DNA from: Bifidobacterium bohemicum DSM 22767
GTDB lineage: Bacteria > Actinomycetota > Actinomycetes > Actinomycetales > Bifidobacteriaceae
DNA length: 64,000 nt
Assembly: GCF_000741525.1 (NCBI RefSeq)
Contig: NZ_JGYP01000001.1
Location: 372,001 to 436,000 of the forward strand
Reading direction: 5' to 3'
Below, in pieces: positions 18,731 to 28,372 of this stretch; positions within the stretch are counted from its first letter, which is position 1; each line of letters opens with the position of its first letter. Below the pieces are notes generated by a model, which worked only from the letters and a program-made list of their open reading frames with translations, was not told the DNA's origin and made no database searches. Both the position numbers and the translations under genes were made by a program.

Positions 18731-19376
18731 CAGCCTTTCGTTTCAAAAACGTGGAAAAACTATTCAACCATGAACCATGCACACACGCGAAAGAAACATC
18801 CCAATATGAGACACCTGCCACACACCGCCGCCCGTGAGGGCGTGGCCCGACCTCTACCGGCACATGGTACCCGCAATCACCGAGGGGGGGGGGACAACGC
18901 CAATGGCTTCCCATACAGGACCAGTTAAACCCATCAATATACGAAATGCGGACGAACCTTTGCTTATCATGCACGTCGGAGCCGACTGCCGAGCCAAAGG
19001 CATAATCCGGGCCAAAGTCGCCACCGCGCTCAAACTCCTATTTCTTCGGTTCATTATTCCGCCCCCCTCATTTTCCCGGCAATCGAAAGTCATAAACGAA
19101 AAAGTTATCTGCCGCACAAAAAACGTTCTGTCGGCTGATACCGGCAAGGAGATCCAAACGATACCGCCACGCAGAACAGGCGGCCTGAACGGAAGTCACA
19201 ACTTCATCGTTTTGGCTTACAAACCTGATGGCTTGCCAAACAAGGAAATAGGCATGCCGTAGGAAATCGCCGGAAACCAAGCACAGCAACGCCGCAATTG
19301 CGCCGAAGCCAAAACCGCGGAGCCGACAATGCGCCAAGAGACGGCTCGGACACCCAATCAAGCCCCGACATCGGGA
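18731..19376. other. Gene-poor region with a G10 tract
   Basis: About 645 bases without a recognisable gene. A 142-residue frame (18834-19262, plus strand) has no family motif or good start. Ten consecutive G at 18884-18893 are the longest plus-strand G-run seen in the window. No tRNA or clear hairpin was found. Confidence 0.5.
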
Positions 19377-19980
19377 CTAAATCACCTGCTGACCGTCACC
19401 ATCCACTTCCAACGCCTGCCCGTCGTTGAGCAGCAACAGCGGGTAGTCGCCGCCGTATTTTTCGACGGTTTCGGAGATGACTTCAGGACCATATGACCCC
19501 GTGCCTTGCGCGTGAGGAATGATGAACCTGTCTATGAAGCCCAAGGCGGTGTAATCGTGGAGGTCCGGGGCAAGGCTGGCCGAATTCCATCACGCCGATG
19601 GGGTCGATGCTCGGGCTCGCGACCACGGAACCGGCGGAAGAACTGACATACGGCATTCCCTCGCGCACTTTGTTGATGATCAGCTGATCAGCGCCGGACG
19701 TCTTCAGGGCGTTCAGCAGATCGAAGGTCTCGCCGCTGGCCATGTAGATGCTGTCGGCATGGTCCAGAACGTCCGAGATCTGCTCCAGAGGGGTTGTTGC
19801 GACCATCAGATCGACCATCTCAAAGCCCAGCTGCTCCACCTGCTCATGCTCCCAATCGGCATGTTTGCGCCGTCCGGGGCTTTCCAACAGCGTCCTCGCC
19901 GCGTCGCCGATATACACGACTTTGCCGGTCAGCACTTTGCTCATCTTCGGATGCAACATCGAGGTCAACAACAGATGCAT
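19377..19980 (-). pseudogene. Peptidase S51 (dipeptidase E-like), frameshifted
   Basis: The first part, from ATG 19980 (AAGGAG 7 bases upstream), reads MHLLLTSMLHPKMSKVLTGK and contains the nucleophile motif VSSSAGSVVASPSI of S51 serine peptidases. After GVMEFG the frame is lost. The next frame continues the family with LAPDLHDYTALGFIDRFIIP, HAQGTGSYG and LLLNDGQALEV, ending at a stop at 19379-19377. A single extra base between about 19560 and 19600 explains it. Intact, it would be about 200 residues, a cytoplasmic peptidase. A second, intact S51 gene lies at 24800-25435. Whether the shift is real or a sequencing error cannot be told. Confidence 0.85.
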
Positions 19981-20169
19981 GGCACCGCTCCTTCTTTGGT
20001 TTGCTCACACGTTCGGCCTCCTGCGCCCGAATACCCCCATCAACGGAACGATCCAAGTTCGAGGAAACTTGCATCCCATCTTAGCCGTGCGTCGCGTTCC
20101 ATTCAACGACCGTCTCACCAAAAACACGAATTCATCAACGACCGCTAACGCAGATGAAGCGCAAATGCA

Positions 20170-20211
20170 AATGAGAGTGGTCGTGCATGGAATAACGCAA
20201 CCACTCTCATT
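20170..20211 (-). terminator. Terminator of ychF
   Basis: AATGAGAGTGGT (20170-20181) and ACCACTCTCATT (20200-20211) are perfect 12-bp complementary arms, 21 bases beyond the ychF stop on the minus strand, followed by a short T-rich stretch. Confidence 0.8.
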
Positions 20212-20231
20212 AGAAAGAACGAATGGAAACC

Positions 20232-21320
20232 TCACACATTGAACTTGAACTCGACGATGTCGCCGTCCTGCATCACGTAGTCGCGACCCTCCTGGCGCAA
20301 CTTGCCCTCCTCCTTGATTTCGGTCATGGAACCCTTGGCGGCCACGAAATCATCGTAGGAGACGATATCGGCCTTGATGAAGCCACGCTCGAAATCGCTG
20401 TGGATGACTCCGGCGGCCTGCGGGGCGGTCCACCCCTGATGAATCTGCCACGCACGCACCTCCTTGACACCGGCGGTCAGGAACGTCTGCAACCCCAGCA
20501 CGTCGAAGCCGACTCGCGCCAGCTGGTCAAGCCCGGATTCTTCCAGCCCGGCGTCAGCCAGCATCTCTCGGGCGTCGTTCTCATCGAGATCGGTAAGGTC
20601 CGACTCGAACTGAGCGTTGAGGAAGATCGACTGCGCGGGTGCCACGGAGTCCGCAAGCCGCTTCTTCATCTCCTCATCCGCCAGCTCGTTGTCATCCACA
20701 TTGAACACGTAGATAAACGGCTTGGCGGTCATCAGATGCAGATCATAAACGTCGGCCTTGTCTATCTTGCCGGCGGCCGCAGCGTGGTCGATGGTCTCAC
20801 CCGCCTCGAGGATGCTCTGCGCCTTCCTGACCGCATCAACGTAGCCGGCGTCGACCTTCTTGCCGCGCAGGTCCTTCTCGAGCTTCGGCAGCGCGTTCTC
20901 GATGGTCTGCAGATCCGCGAGCATCAGCTCGGTGTTTATGGTCTCGATGTCGTCGGCCGGGTCAATCTTGCCGTTGACGTGCACGATGTCGTCGTCGTTG
21001 AATGCGCGCACGACCTCGCAGATCGCGTCCGCTTCACGAATGTTGGCGAGGAACTTGTTGCCCAAGCCCTCACCCTCCGAGGCACCCTTGACGATGCCGG
21101 CGATATCGACGAAGGTCACCGTGGCGGGCACGATTTTCTCGGTGTGGACCAAATCGGCCAGCACAGGCAGGCGTTTGTCCGGCAGAGGCACGATGCCCGT
21201 GTTCGGCTCGATGGTGGCGAAGGGGTAGTTCTCCGCAAGCACGTTGTTGCGGGTCAGGGCGTTGAACATGGTGGATTTGCCGACGTTGGGCAGTCCGACG
21301 ATTCCGATTGTTAAAGACAT
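20232..21320 (-). CDS. ychF: Ribosome-binding ATPase YchF (Obg family)
   Basis: The 362-residue protein has the family's usual length. The P-loop is GIVGLPNVGKST near residue 8 and the G3 region is TFVDIAGIVKGASEGEGLGN. Instead of the GTP-specifying NKxD it has FNVDDNELADEEM, as expected for the ATP-preferring YchF branch. A coiled-coil insertion follows, and the C-terminal TGS-like domain contains GFIKADIVSYDDFV and QEGRDYVMQDGDIVEFKF. It associates with ribosomes and modulates translation and stress responses. ATG start at 21320 with GAGG just upstream. Confidence 0.97.
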   Translation of the reverse strand: MSLTIGIVGLPNVGKSTMFNALTRNNVLAENYPFATIEPNTGIVPLPDKRLPVLADLVHTEKIVPATVTFVDIAGIVKGASEGEGLGNKFLANIREADAICEVVRAFNDDDIVHVNGKIDPADDIETINTELMLADLQTIENALPKLEKDLRGKKVDAGYVDAVRKAQSILEAGETIDHAAAAGKIDKADVYDLHLMTAKPFIYVFNVDDNELADEEMKKRLADSVAPAQSIFLNAQFESDLTDLDENDAREMLADAGLEESGLDQLARVGFDVLGLQTFLTAGVKEVRAWQIHQGWTAPQAAGVIHSDFERGFIKADIVSYDDFVAAKGSMTEIKEEGKLRQEGRDYVMQDGDIVEFKFNV

Positions 21321-21414
21321 ACCTCAAGTCTAAAGGTTTGCTGGACTAAGCCGACAATGCCAGCAATCGCGTACCCCTTTACGCTTTGTCTTGAAAAGCC
21401 GTTACAGTTGTCGC

Positions 21415-21640
21415 TAATCAATCATTACCGAAGAGGTCGCTGGATTCATCAGTATCGGACGCGAGGCGAAACGGAGCCTGCGACCGCCCGCGAAAGGGGA
21501 TCCAGCCGAAATCCCCGACGCCCGTGCACCGTCGGAGGTTGGGCGCGGGGCGAACAGGTTCGCGACTGTCGCGGCCAGCCGGCCGCGGAGCGCTGACGAT
21601 AAGATGTTCATGGTCGCTTCCAGCAAAAGCGAAAGCAGAG
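21415..21640 (+). ncRNA. Lysine riboswitch (L box) upstream of the lysP-type permease
   Basis: The leader contains conserved L-box blocks in order: AGAGGTCGC (21432-21440), AGTA (21451-21454) and GAAAGGGGATCCAGCCGAA (21492-21510), then a paired CCGTGCACCG region near 21530. These match the lysine aptamer core (GAGGxxGC, AGTA, AAAGGGGA..GCCGAA). The permease start at 21686 follows directly, so lysine probably represses its own uptake. No U-run terminator is evident before the start codon, so control may be at translation initiation. Boundaries are approximate. Confidence 0.87.
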
Positions 21641-21685
21641 CGCCTGACGCCGACGTCAGAACCTCTATGTGACGGAGGGAAAGCC

Positions 21686-23218
21686 ATGCCGGCAGAAAAC
21701 AGACATGCCCGCGCCGCGGGACTTAAGACACCGCAAGCCTCGGACCACAACGGCACGAACCCCGATCCTGTTCCGGACAACACCGGCGGGGTGAAGCGTA
21801 GGCTCAAGACCCGGCATATCTCCATGATCGCTTTGGGTGGGTGCATCGGGACGGGTCTGTTCATGACCTCCGGCTCGACCATCTCCAAGGCCGGCCCCGG
21901 CGGGGCGCTCGTGGCCTATATCGCCATGGGGGTCATGGTCTATTTTTTGATGACCAGCCTCGGCGAGCTCGCCACCAACCAACCGGTTTCAGGATCGTTC
22001 GCCGTTTACAACGGAAAATACGTAGATCCCGCGCTCGGCTTCGCGATGGGTTGGAATTACTGGTTCAACTGGGCCATCACCGTGGCCGTCGACATTTCCA
22101 CCGCCGCCCTGCTTATCCAATACTGGCTCCCCGAGACCCCCGGTTGGGTATGGAGCCTAGCGGTGCTTGTGGTCATTTTCTCAATCAACGCCCTGAGTGT
22201 CTCGGCGTTCGGAGAGACGGAGTATTGGCTTTCGTTGGTGAAGATCATCACTGTCATCGTGTTCCTGATCCTGGGCTTCATGATGATCCTCGGCATTTTG
22301 TTCCGACCAGCCGCCGGCCTGAGCAATTTCACATATAAACAAGCCCCGTTCGTGGGCGGATTCGCCGCCATCCTGAACATGTTCCTTGTGGCAGGCTTCT
22401 CGTTCCAAGGCACCGAACTGATTGGGGTGACGGCCGGTGAATCCGAGGATCCGGAACATGCCGTACCCAAGGCAATCAACAGCGTCTTCTGGCGTATTCT
22501 GCTGTTCTACGTGCTGTCGATTTTCGTGATTGCTGCGCTTATCCCCTATGACAGCAGGAACCTTCTGGCGTCGGCTGGGGGCAACATAGCCATGTCGCCT
22601 TTCACTCTGGTGCTTCGCCGCGCCGGATTGGCGTTCGCGGCGAGCCTGATGAACGCCATCGTGCTTACGGCGGTGCTCTCCTCGGCGAACTCCGGCGTGT
22701 ACGCATCCACACGCATGCTTTACTCCTTGGCGGTCGACGGCGACGCCCCGAAAATGTTCAGGAAGACGACCAAGCATGGAATACCGCTAGCCGCCCTCAT
22801 CGTCACCAGCATCATTTCATTGGCGGCATTCGCGGCATCGATCTTTGGGCAGACGGTTTACATGTGGCTGGTGGCGGCCTCGGGACTCACCGGCTTCGTG
22901 GCCTGGGCCGGCATCGCCCTAAGCCACTACCGCTTCCGTCGCGCGTTCGTGCACCAGGGCCACAAGCTTTCGGAGCTCAAGTACCACGCCAAACTCTTCC
23001 CCTTCGGGCCAATCGTTGCGCTGGTCCTATGCGTGGTGGTAATCGCCGGGCAGAACATCGACGCCTTCGTCAACTGGGACTGGGGTCAGATCGGCATCAC
23101 CTACATCGACATTCCGCTGGTGCTGGTTCTCTACTTAGGCTATAAGTTCAAACACCACACCCACATCATTCCGCTTGATGAAATCGATGTGTCGCCTTCG
23201 AACACACTCAGGCAATGA
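21686..23218 (+). CDS. lysP: Amino acid permease, lysine-specific LysP type (APC superfamily)
   Basis: The 510-residue protein has an N-terminal hydrophilic tail, then LKTRHISMIALGGCIGTGLF, the first helix of the amino acid transporter family with the GxGxG substrate loop. WNYWFNWAITVAVDISTAAL and FSFQGTELIGVTAGESEDPE are typical of the LysP/AAT branch, and 12 helices fit. The ATG at 21686 has GGAGGG six bases upstream; the frame stays open earlier only because it crosses the riboswitch. The lysine riboswitch in its leader supports lysine as substrate. Appears monocistronic. Confidence 0.93.
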   Translation: MPAENRHARAAGLKTPQASDHNGTNPDPVPDNTGGVKRRLKTRHISMIALGGCIGTGLFMTSGSTISKAGPGGALVAYIAMGVMVYFLMTSLGELATNQPVSGSFAVYNGKYVDPALGFAMGWNYWFNWAITVAVDISTAALLIQYWLPETPGWVWSLAVLVVIFSINALSVSAFGETEYWLSLVKIITVIVFLILGFMMILGILFRPAAGLSNFTYKQAPFVGGFAAILNMFLVAGFSFQGTELIGVTAGESEDPEHAVPKAINSVFWRILLFYVLSIFVIAALIPYDSRNLLASAGGNIAMSPFTLVLRRAGLAFAASLMNAIVLTAVLSSANSGVYASTRMLYSLAVDGDAPKMFRKTTKHGIPLAALIVTSIISLAAFAASIFGQTVYMWLVAASGLTGFVAWAGIALSHYRFRRAFVHQGHKLSELKYHAKLFPFGPIVALVLCVVVIAGQNIDAFVNWDWGQIGITYIDIPLVLVLYLGYKFKHHTHIIPLDEIDVSPSNTLRQ

Positions 23219-23403
23219 CGAGGCACCGGTTACCGAATCGGGCGGTGGCACTTCGGTTCCGCCTAAAACCGTTGCATTAATCAGCTGACTGCGTCCTCAG
23301 GCGAAAACACAGCCGGGCTCATCTCGACGACCTCGCCTCCTTGGTGTTGCCAAAGCGACTGTCATCCTTGCTCTTCTAGGCCGAACCCAGCCCCGTCTCC
23401 GAT

Positions 23404-24615
23404 TTAGCTCTGTTCCAGGCGCGCTTGCGACGGCACAAACGCTTCAAAGATGTGACGATCGAAATCAGCCTCGCACTGCTCGAGCTCATCGGGGCTACGC
23501 ACCGTCCACGACACGGGCGTGGCTCCGAATCGTCGCGCCAAGTGCACCGGCAACGAATCTCCGCCATGCCAGTTGTAAGCGATGAAGTCAGGGCGGGAAA
23601 GCCAGTCGAAGGCAAGCAGCCCGGCAAGCCAGGCACGCGCCGAGTCCACCGACGCCCTACCGCCACCATGGTCGAGAACCGGTTTGAACGGCGCGGCGCC
23701 CGCCAGCTGACCACGGGCGACCTGCGGGTGCGCGTTGCGGTACCAGCGCATCGCCATGGGGCTGAACGACTCAACCACGTAAGGGCCGCCGTACCGTTGT
23801 TCATAGTCGCGCAACAGCGTGTCGCCACGCTCCATCAACTCACGGTCGCGGGCGTCCCACCCCTGATGATCGATTTTGTATTCCACGATAATCGGAACGC
23901 GGCCGGCCACCAACTCGAGCACGTCGGCGAACAAGGGGACATGAACGCAGTCCGCTTGCAGACTCGAACGCCTTGCCGAGCCTGCGCCCTCTTGACGACC
24001 CGCCGTGGCAGCGGCATCACCCGTCACGGTCTTGTCCTGCGCCGCCTTTGAATCCACGACAACCCCGCCGACCGGCACTTTGACATCGCCGGCCTTGCAA
24101 GGCGCCGGAAACAACGGAATAAGACACAAATCGTCATATGTCAGATCGGCGATGCGACGGCGGTCGCCGGCCACTCTTGCAAGAGTGGAATCATGCGCCA
24201 CCACCACCTTGTTGTCCGCAGTCAACCGCACATCGAGCTCGATGCCGAAACCAGCCTCACATGCGGCGGCAAAAGCGGGCAGGGAGTTTTCCGGAGCGAT
24301 CACCGGGCCCATCGGGTCTTCGGTGCCCTCAGGCACCGCGGCACCATAGCCCGCCTTACGCGCCATACGGCGCGCGAGCGCCACATATTCAGCCGAACCT
24401 TCCGCATACTTTGCAGTCAGCCCCGAACCTGCATCATGCAACCCTCGATGTGCATACCAGACATCCGGCACGGCCGACACCCCGTCACGTCTGCGGGTGC
24501 CGGCCAAACGAGGGCTCACGACCCAAGCGGCCGCTCCCACAGCGAGCAATCCGGTACGCAATACGAACTTGAATAAATGGTGACGACCATCGGCCTTGGC
24601 TTGTCGTGACGCCAT
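23404..24615 (-). CDS. Glycerophosphodiester phosphodiesterase family protein, membrane-anchored
   Basis: The 403-residue protein has one N-terminal hydrophobic segment (FVLRTGLLAVGAAAWVV, about residues 17-33). The GDPD barrel starts at VWYAHRGLHD (His 56, Arg 57). ENSLPAFAAACEAGFGIELD and VRLTADNKVVVAHDSTLARV contain the metal-binding Glu/Asp and second catalytic His. It probably hydrolyses glycerophosphodiesters to glycerol 3-phosphate at the membrane outer face. A middle stretch of about 40 residues (VVDSKAAQDKTVTGDAAATA) is an insertion. The ATG at 24615 was chosen for AGGAGG upstream; the frame is open 34 codons earlier. Confidence 0.9.
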   Translation of the reverse strand: MASRQAKADGRHHLFKFVLRTGLLAVGAAAWVVSPRLAGTRRRDGVSAVPDVWYAHRGLHDAGSGLTAKYAEGSAEYVALARRMARKAGYGAAVPEGTEDPMGPVIAPENSLPAFAAACEAGFGIELDVRLTADNKVVVAHDSTLARVAGDRRRIADLTYDDLCLIPLFPAPCKAGDVKVPVGGVVVDSKAAQDKTVTGDAAATAGRQEGAGSARRSSLQADCVHVPLFADVLELVAGRVPIIVEYKIDHQGWDARDRELMERGDTLLRDYEQRYGGPYVVESFSPMAMRWYRNAHPQVARGQLAGAAPFKPVLDHGGGRASVDSARAWLAGLLAFDWLSRPDFIAYNWHGGDSLPVHLARRFGATPVSWTVRSPDELEQCEADFDRHIFEAFVPSQARLEQS

Positions 24616-24799
24616 TGCCCCTCCTATCCGTAAGAACCGCTTCCCGAGGTTCCATCGTAGCCCCAACCGAAGAAACGCGACATTCATGGGTCGCCTCAGC
24701 CGTAGACGAAGATTCACCGAAAACCGGCGAACGTGGTATGCGAGAGACGAACCTGCACCTCGTCATGAACCGAGAAAGGTTGGGCTGTCACCAGAAAGC

Positions 24800-25435
24800 T
24801 TAATCGCGTTGATTCAGACGGCGAATCTCATCGTCCTTGACGATCAAAGCCTCCATATCGCTCACGGCGTGCGTCATGGACGGCCCCGACTCCTTGGCGG
24901 CCTTGTCCCTGATCGCCTTGGCGGCCTTGCCCATCATCGCGTTGCCAAGATGGGGAATAATGCGCATTCCAGTCAGTGCCAGGCCCTTGGTGTCCTGAAG
25001 CTCGGGTGCCATTTCTCGCGAATCCATTGGTTCAATGTACGCGATATCAGGCGCAGCGACAACGGCTCCGGCAGAAACGCCGACATATGGCTTGCCATGA
25101 TCCACCAACCGGGCGATGAGCTGACCTGCGCCGGAACGGCGCAATTCCTGAAGCAGGTAGAACGAGTTGCCGCCACCGACCCAGATGACCTCACATTCCT
25201 CAAGCACACGAGCAATCATGTCACGGCCGGTATGGGCGAGATCTAGGACGCGCACCTTAAGACCTGCCCGTCGAAGAGCGCCAAGGATCAGTTTACGAAA
25301 ATGGCGGCTGGGGTCATGGTCGTTCGCGTTGGGAATATAGGCTACGCGCAGGCCGGATAGAGGGTCCTGAGGCAAAAGGCCGGCCTGATTGGAGGCGCCG
25401 GCCGTCACGGATCGCAAAGCCGTGAGCGCCGGCAT
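24800..25435 (-). CDS. Peptidase S51 family protein (dipeptidase E-like)
   Basis: About 211 residues. VAYIPNANDHDPSRHFRKLI resembles the first strand region of PepE, VIWVGGGNSFYLLQELRRSG the next conserved block, and VGVSAGAVVAAPDIAYIEPM carries the serine nucleophile in a GxSAG-like turn. It would cleave small Asp- or Glu-containing peptides in the cytoplasm. The start is uncertain: the frame runs to 25507 and a GGGAGG sits about 40 bases upstream of the chosen ATG. The ATG at 25435 gives an N-terminus of family length. It is a paralogue of the broken gene at 19377-19980. Confidence 0.82.
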   Translation of the reverse strand: MPALTALRSVTAGASNQAGLLPQDPLSGLRVAYIPNANDHDPSRHFRKLILGALRRAGLKVRVLDLAHTGRDMIARVLEECEVIWVGGGNSFYLLQELRRSGAGQLIARLVDHGKPYVGVSAGAVVAAPDIAYIEPMDSREMAPELQDTKGLALTGMRIIPHLGNAMMGKAAKAIRDKAAKESGPSMTHAVSDMEALIVKDDEIRRLNQRD

Positions 25436-25717
25436 CGGTCTGGATGCCAACACCAACCTGTGCAACGGCCACCTCCCTAACAATTGCACTTTTGCTACCC
25501 ATATCATACGTCAAAAACGCTAAGACATGCACGATCCCCACGTCTAGGCAAATGTCAAGCGGGCAACATGACCGTCTATCTTACGGTGATTCGTGTTCGC
25601 GGAACAGCGGCCATGCCCGGAACACCATATCCGAACTTGATATGAACTCAAATCTCCCGTCACCGCCGCGCCCTGACGGTGTCGAGACAACGCTGGTCGG
25701 CAGTGGCCGTAATCGAG

Positions 25718-26527
25718 TTATCTTCCTGTCTGAATGGCCTCGACCCCGCTGATTACGGCTCCGCGGAAGCCCTGCTTCTCAAGTTCGGCGACGCCTTTGA
25801 TGGTGGTGCCGCCGGGCGAGCACACCGCATCCTTCATGGCCCCGGGATTCGTGCCGGTGTCCAGATACAGCGCACCGACACCTTCGATCATCTTTGCGGC
25901 CAGGCGGTAGGCGGTCTCGCGCTGAAGGCCATATTTCACACCGGCGTCCGCGAGCGCCTCGATGTATATTGCGGTGAAGGCGGGTGCGCAGCCGGCGACC
26001 GATGAGCCGATGTCCATAAGGTTGGTGTCCACGCGTTCGATCAGAGCGACTGGCGAGAACAACGCTTCGAAGGTGGCACGCTGGTCGTCGGTCAACGTAT
26101 TGGCGTTTTCAGTGACGAATACGCCTTGGCCGACCTCGACCGGCGTATTCGGAATAACGCATTGCACGTGTGCCTGCTCGCCCAGGAGATTCCGGTAGTA
26201 GTCGAGCGTGCGCCCGGCCGCGATGGAGACGACGAACTTATTGTCGCCCTGCAGATCCTCGATCACATCGGCCAAGGCGGCCTCGATGACCCCGGGTTTG
26301 ACGGCCACGACGATCACATCGGCCTCGGAGACCGTCTCTTTGGCGTTATGGGTGGCTTTGGCTCCGATGGCGGCGCAGTCGCGCTCCACTTTCTCGAAAT
26401 GCCCGGAGTTGGCCACGATCTGCTCGCCGGCGATCACCGACTTGTTTATCAGCCCTTTGGCGATGCCCTGCGCCATATTGCCGAACCCGATGAATCCGAT
26501 GGTGATTCCGCTGATGTCCTGCGTCAT
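25718..26527 (-). CDS. proC: Pyrroline-5-carboxylate reductase
   Basis: The 269-residue enzyme makes the last step of proline synthesis, reducing P5C with NAD(P)H. The Rossmann motif is ITIGFIGFGNMAQGIAKGLI near the N-terminus. VIVVAVKPGVIEAAL and CVIPNTPVEVGQGVFVTENA are conserved ProC segments, and the end has DAVCSPGGTTIKGVAELEKQ, the P5C-binding signature. The ATG at 26527 has AAGGAG six bases upstream. The next gene upstream is a proline iminopeptidase in the same direction 123 bases away, a sensible partnership around proline. Confidence 0.96.
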   Translation of the reverse strand: MTQDISGITIGFIGFGNMAQGIAKGLINKSVIAGEQIVANSGHFEKVERDCAAIGAKATHNAKETVSEADVIVVAVKPGVIEAALADVIEDLQGDNKFVVSIAAGRTLDYYRNLLGEQAHVQCVIPNTPVEVGQGVFVTENANTLTDDQRATFEALFSPVALIERVDTNLMDIGSSVAGCAPAFTAIYIEALADAGVKYGLQRETAYRLAAKMIEGVGALYLDTGTNPGAMKDAVCSPGGTTIKGVAELEKQGFRGAVISGVEAIQTGR

Positions 26528-26650
26528 GAAGTACTCCTTATACGATGTCGACGTTTTGATTGTACCCCCGGTTTTCGTAACATGAGAGATACTGGAGGGC
26601 GCCCCAACACCGGCGTCACCACCATCATGTTCTCACTGCGGCGAAACCTG

Positions 26651-28057
26651 TCATATCAGATCCGCCAAATCGCCGCGGTCAAGTGCCTCGCGGTAGAGAT
26701 GGCCGAAGACCTTGTCGCCGTGCAGTCCGTCATGTTCGAACTCGTTGGTGACCCAATAGTGCGAGTTGCCCACGCGTGAAAGGGTGTCCAGCTGCATCCC
26801 GGAGTCAACGTACATGTCGTCGAAATAGACGCCGGCCTCCAACGGCACCTCGTTACGCTTGAGCTGCTCGGCGTCATAGATCTTGTCGAAACGGGTGTCG
26901 GCCATCAGCACGTCCATGGCGGGCCGGAACGGTTGCAAAGCCTTCTCCTGCCGGAACATCCAAGGGAACATCGCCTCACCAGTGAACATCAACGGCCTAT
27001 GACTGGGAGCAAACTCGGGACGGCTGTCGCGCACACGCTGCGCCGCCCATGCTATGGGGCGCTCAAGCTCGCCGTCGGCGTAAATGAACTCCTGAAGCGG
27101 CCAGTACAGGGGGTTCGATGCGGTCGCGTTCATCACCGAGGCCAGGAATGTGTCGGAAAGCGGCGAATCGGGGCATGCTGAACCGTCACCGTCCGCAAAG
27201 GCCGAGTCCACAATCCAATGCAGACGTTCGAAGCTGGGTTTCATGCCGAAATTTCCTCCGAGGGTCTGCAACCGCTCAACGGTCAGCAGGTCGCCGTTGG
27301 GCAGGGCGGGGATGCCGTTAAAAGTCGACTTTGCCGCCGTTACGCACACACTGTCGGAATCCCGAAAATCGGCGACCTCGGACAGCTTGTCCGCAATGAT
27401 TGCCACACGCTGGGCATCCAAAGGATATCGCTGATAATATTGCTCAGTCTTGGTGACCATACGCGGGAACGTGTGCTCGTAGACCTCAGTGGCATCGGCC
27501 GGGACGTGCGGGATGCCGCCGGTGGTGAAGCTCGCGGCGACCCCTTGCGGGAACAACGACAGATAGGAAAGGGTCAGGAAACCGCCATAGCTCTGGCCCA
27601 ACGTCACCCAACGCCGTCCACCGAACTCGGTACGGCGCAGATGTTCGAAGTCTCGCACGATCGACCCGGCGAGAAAACGCTTGAGGTAATCCGCCTGAGT
27701 CTGCGCCCCTTGAGGTTCAAGACGGCGCATCACGTTGGAATCGACGCAGGAGGAACGTCCGGTGCCGCGTTGATCGGGCAGGATGACGCGAAAATGCTTG
27801 ATGGCCTCCGCCATCCATCCGTCACTTGACGGGTTCAATGGCCGCGGCCCGGCCCCACCCGGTCCGCCCTGCAAAAAGACCAGCAGCGGCATGTCGTCGT
27901 GAACACGTTCCGGCGCGGCGACGATGCGATAGAACAGACTCAGACTCGGCCCCTCAAACCCTTCGCCCGGCCTGTTGCCACGCCAATCGAGCGGCACATT
28001 GATCGAGCGATCCTCCACCGCCAACCCCGGAACGTAATATCTCGCCAGCAACGCCAT
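26651..28057 (-). CDS. pip: Proline iminopeptidase (alpha/beta hydrolase, S33 family)
   Basis: The 468-residue enzyme would remove N-terminal proline from peptides. The oxyanion motif is FLQGGPGGAGPRPLN (Q replacing the usual H of HGGPG), followed by LPDQRGTGRSS. The nucleophile Ser156 lies in VTLGQSYGGFLTLSYLSLF. Late segments HRPLMFTGEAMFPWMF and NEFEHDGLHGDKVFG place the acid and the terminal catalytic His. The length fits the large type of iminopeptidase. The ATG at 28057 is preceded by GGGAGG five bases away; the longer frame to 28132 is not used. Confidence 0.9.
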   Translation of the reverse strand: MALLARYYVPGLAVEDRSINVPLDWRGNRPGEGFEGPSLSLFYRIVAAPERVHDDMPLLVFLQGGPGGAGPRPLNPSSDGWMAEAIKHFRVILPDQRGTGRSSCVDSNVMRRLEPQGAQTQADYLKRFLAGSIVRDFEHLRRTEFGGRRWVTLGQSYGGFLTLSYLSLFPQGVAASFTTGGIPHVPADATEVYEHTFPRMVTKTEQYYQRYPLDAQRVAIIADKLSEVADFRDSDSVCVTAAKSTFNGIPALPNGDLLTVERLQTLGGNFGMKPSFERLHWIVDSAFADGDGSACPDSPLSDTFLASVMNATASNPLYWPLQEFIYADGELERPIAWAAQRVRDSRPEFAPSHRPLMFTGEAMFPWMFRQEKALQPFRPAMDVLMADTRFDKIYDAEQLKRNEVPLEAGVYFDDMYVDSGMQLDTLSRVGNSHYWVTNEFEHDGLHGDKVFGHLYREALDRGDLADLI

Positions 28058-28220
28058 CGCGACCTCCCTTTTCGTTTCCTGGCCAACTGTACCAAACATG
28101 AGGCAGCAGCGGCCCGACGGTGAATCGCGCATGCACCGCTTTTTACGCCCACGTCGGCACCGTACGGCGAGTCAAGAGCGAATTCCACCATCAATCCGTT
28201 GAAATCATACTGTCATCAAA

Positions 28221-28245
28221 GGAATCTGATGCACCCTCAGATTCC
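28221..28245. terminator. Hairpin upstream of the iminopeptidase, beyond the sulfhydrylase terminator
   Basis: GGAATCTGA and TCAGATTCC form a perfect 9-bp stem around TGCACCC. It may be a second transcription stop for the sulfhydrylase gene or part of the iminopeptidase leader. Confidence 0.5.
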
Positions 28246-28293
28246 GTTACATCACAATGATGGAACTCACGCGGCCCGGACCATGAAGAAACG

Positions 28294-28316
28294 GAACCTG
28301 ACACTACGTCAGGTTC
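28294..28316 (-). terminator. Terminator of the O-acetylhomoserine sulfhydrylase gene
   Basis: GAACCTGAC and GTCAGGTTC pair perfectly (9 bp) around a 5-base loop, about 56 bases past the stop, followed on the minus strand by CGTTTCTTC. Confidence 0.72.
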
Positions 28317-28372
28317 GGTCTGTTAACGGTTACGGCGAAACCGGAGCAAGACCCCTTCGCAGCAGGACCGGG

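Noticed and set aside
18834-19262. 142-residue plus-strand frame containing the G10 tract
   Set aside because: No recognisable domain, no ribosome binding site; it may be open by chance.
20223-21314. 363-residue open frame opposite ychF
   Set aside because: Mirror of ychF codons with no own ribosome binding site or conserved motif.
25314-25541. Alternative frame at the 5' end of the intact S51 gene, starting after a good GGGAGG
   Set aside because: It has some plausible residues (VAVAQVGVGIQTDAGAHGFA) but runs out of frame with the peptidase core and has no match of its own; kept only as a doubt about the start.
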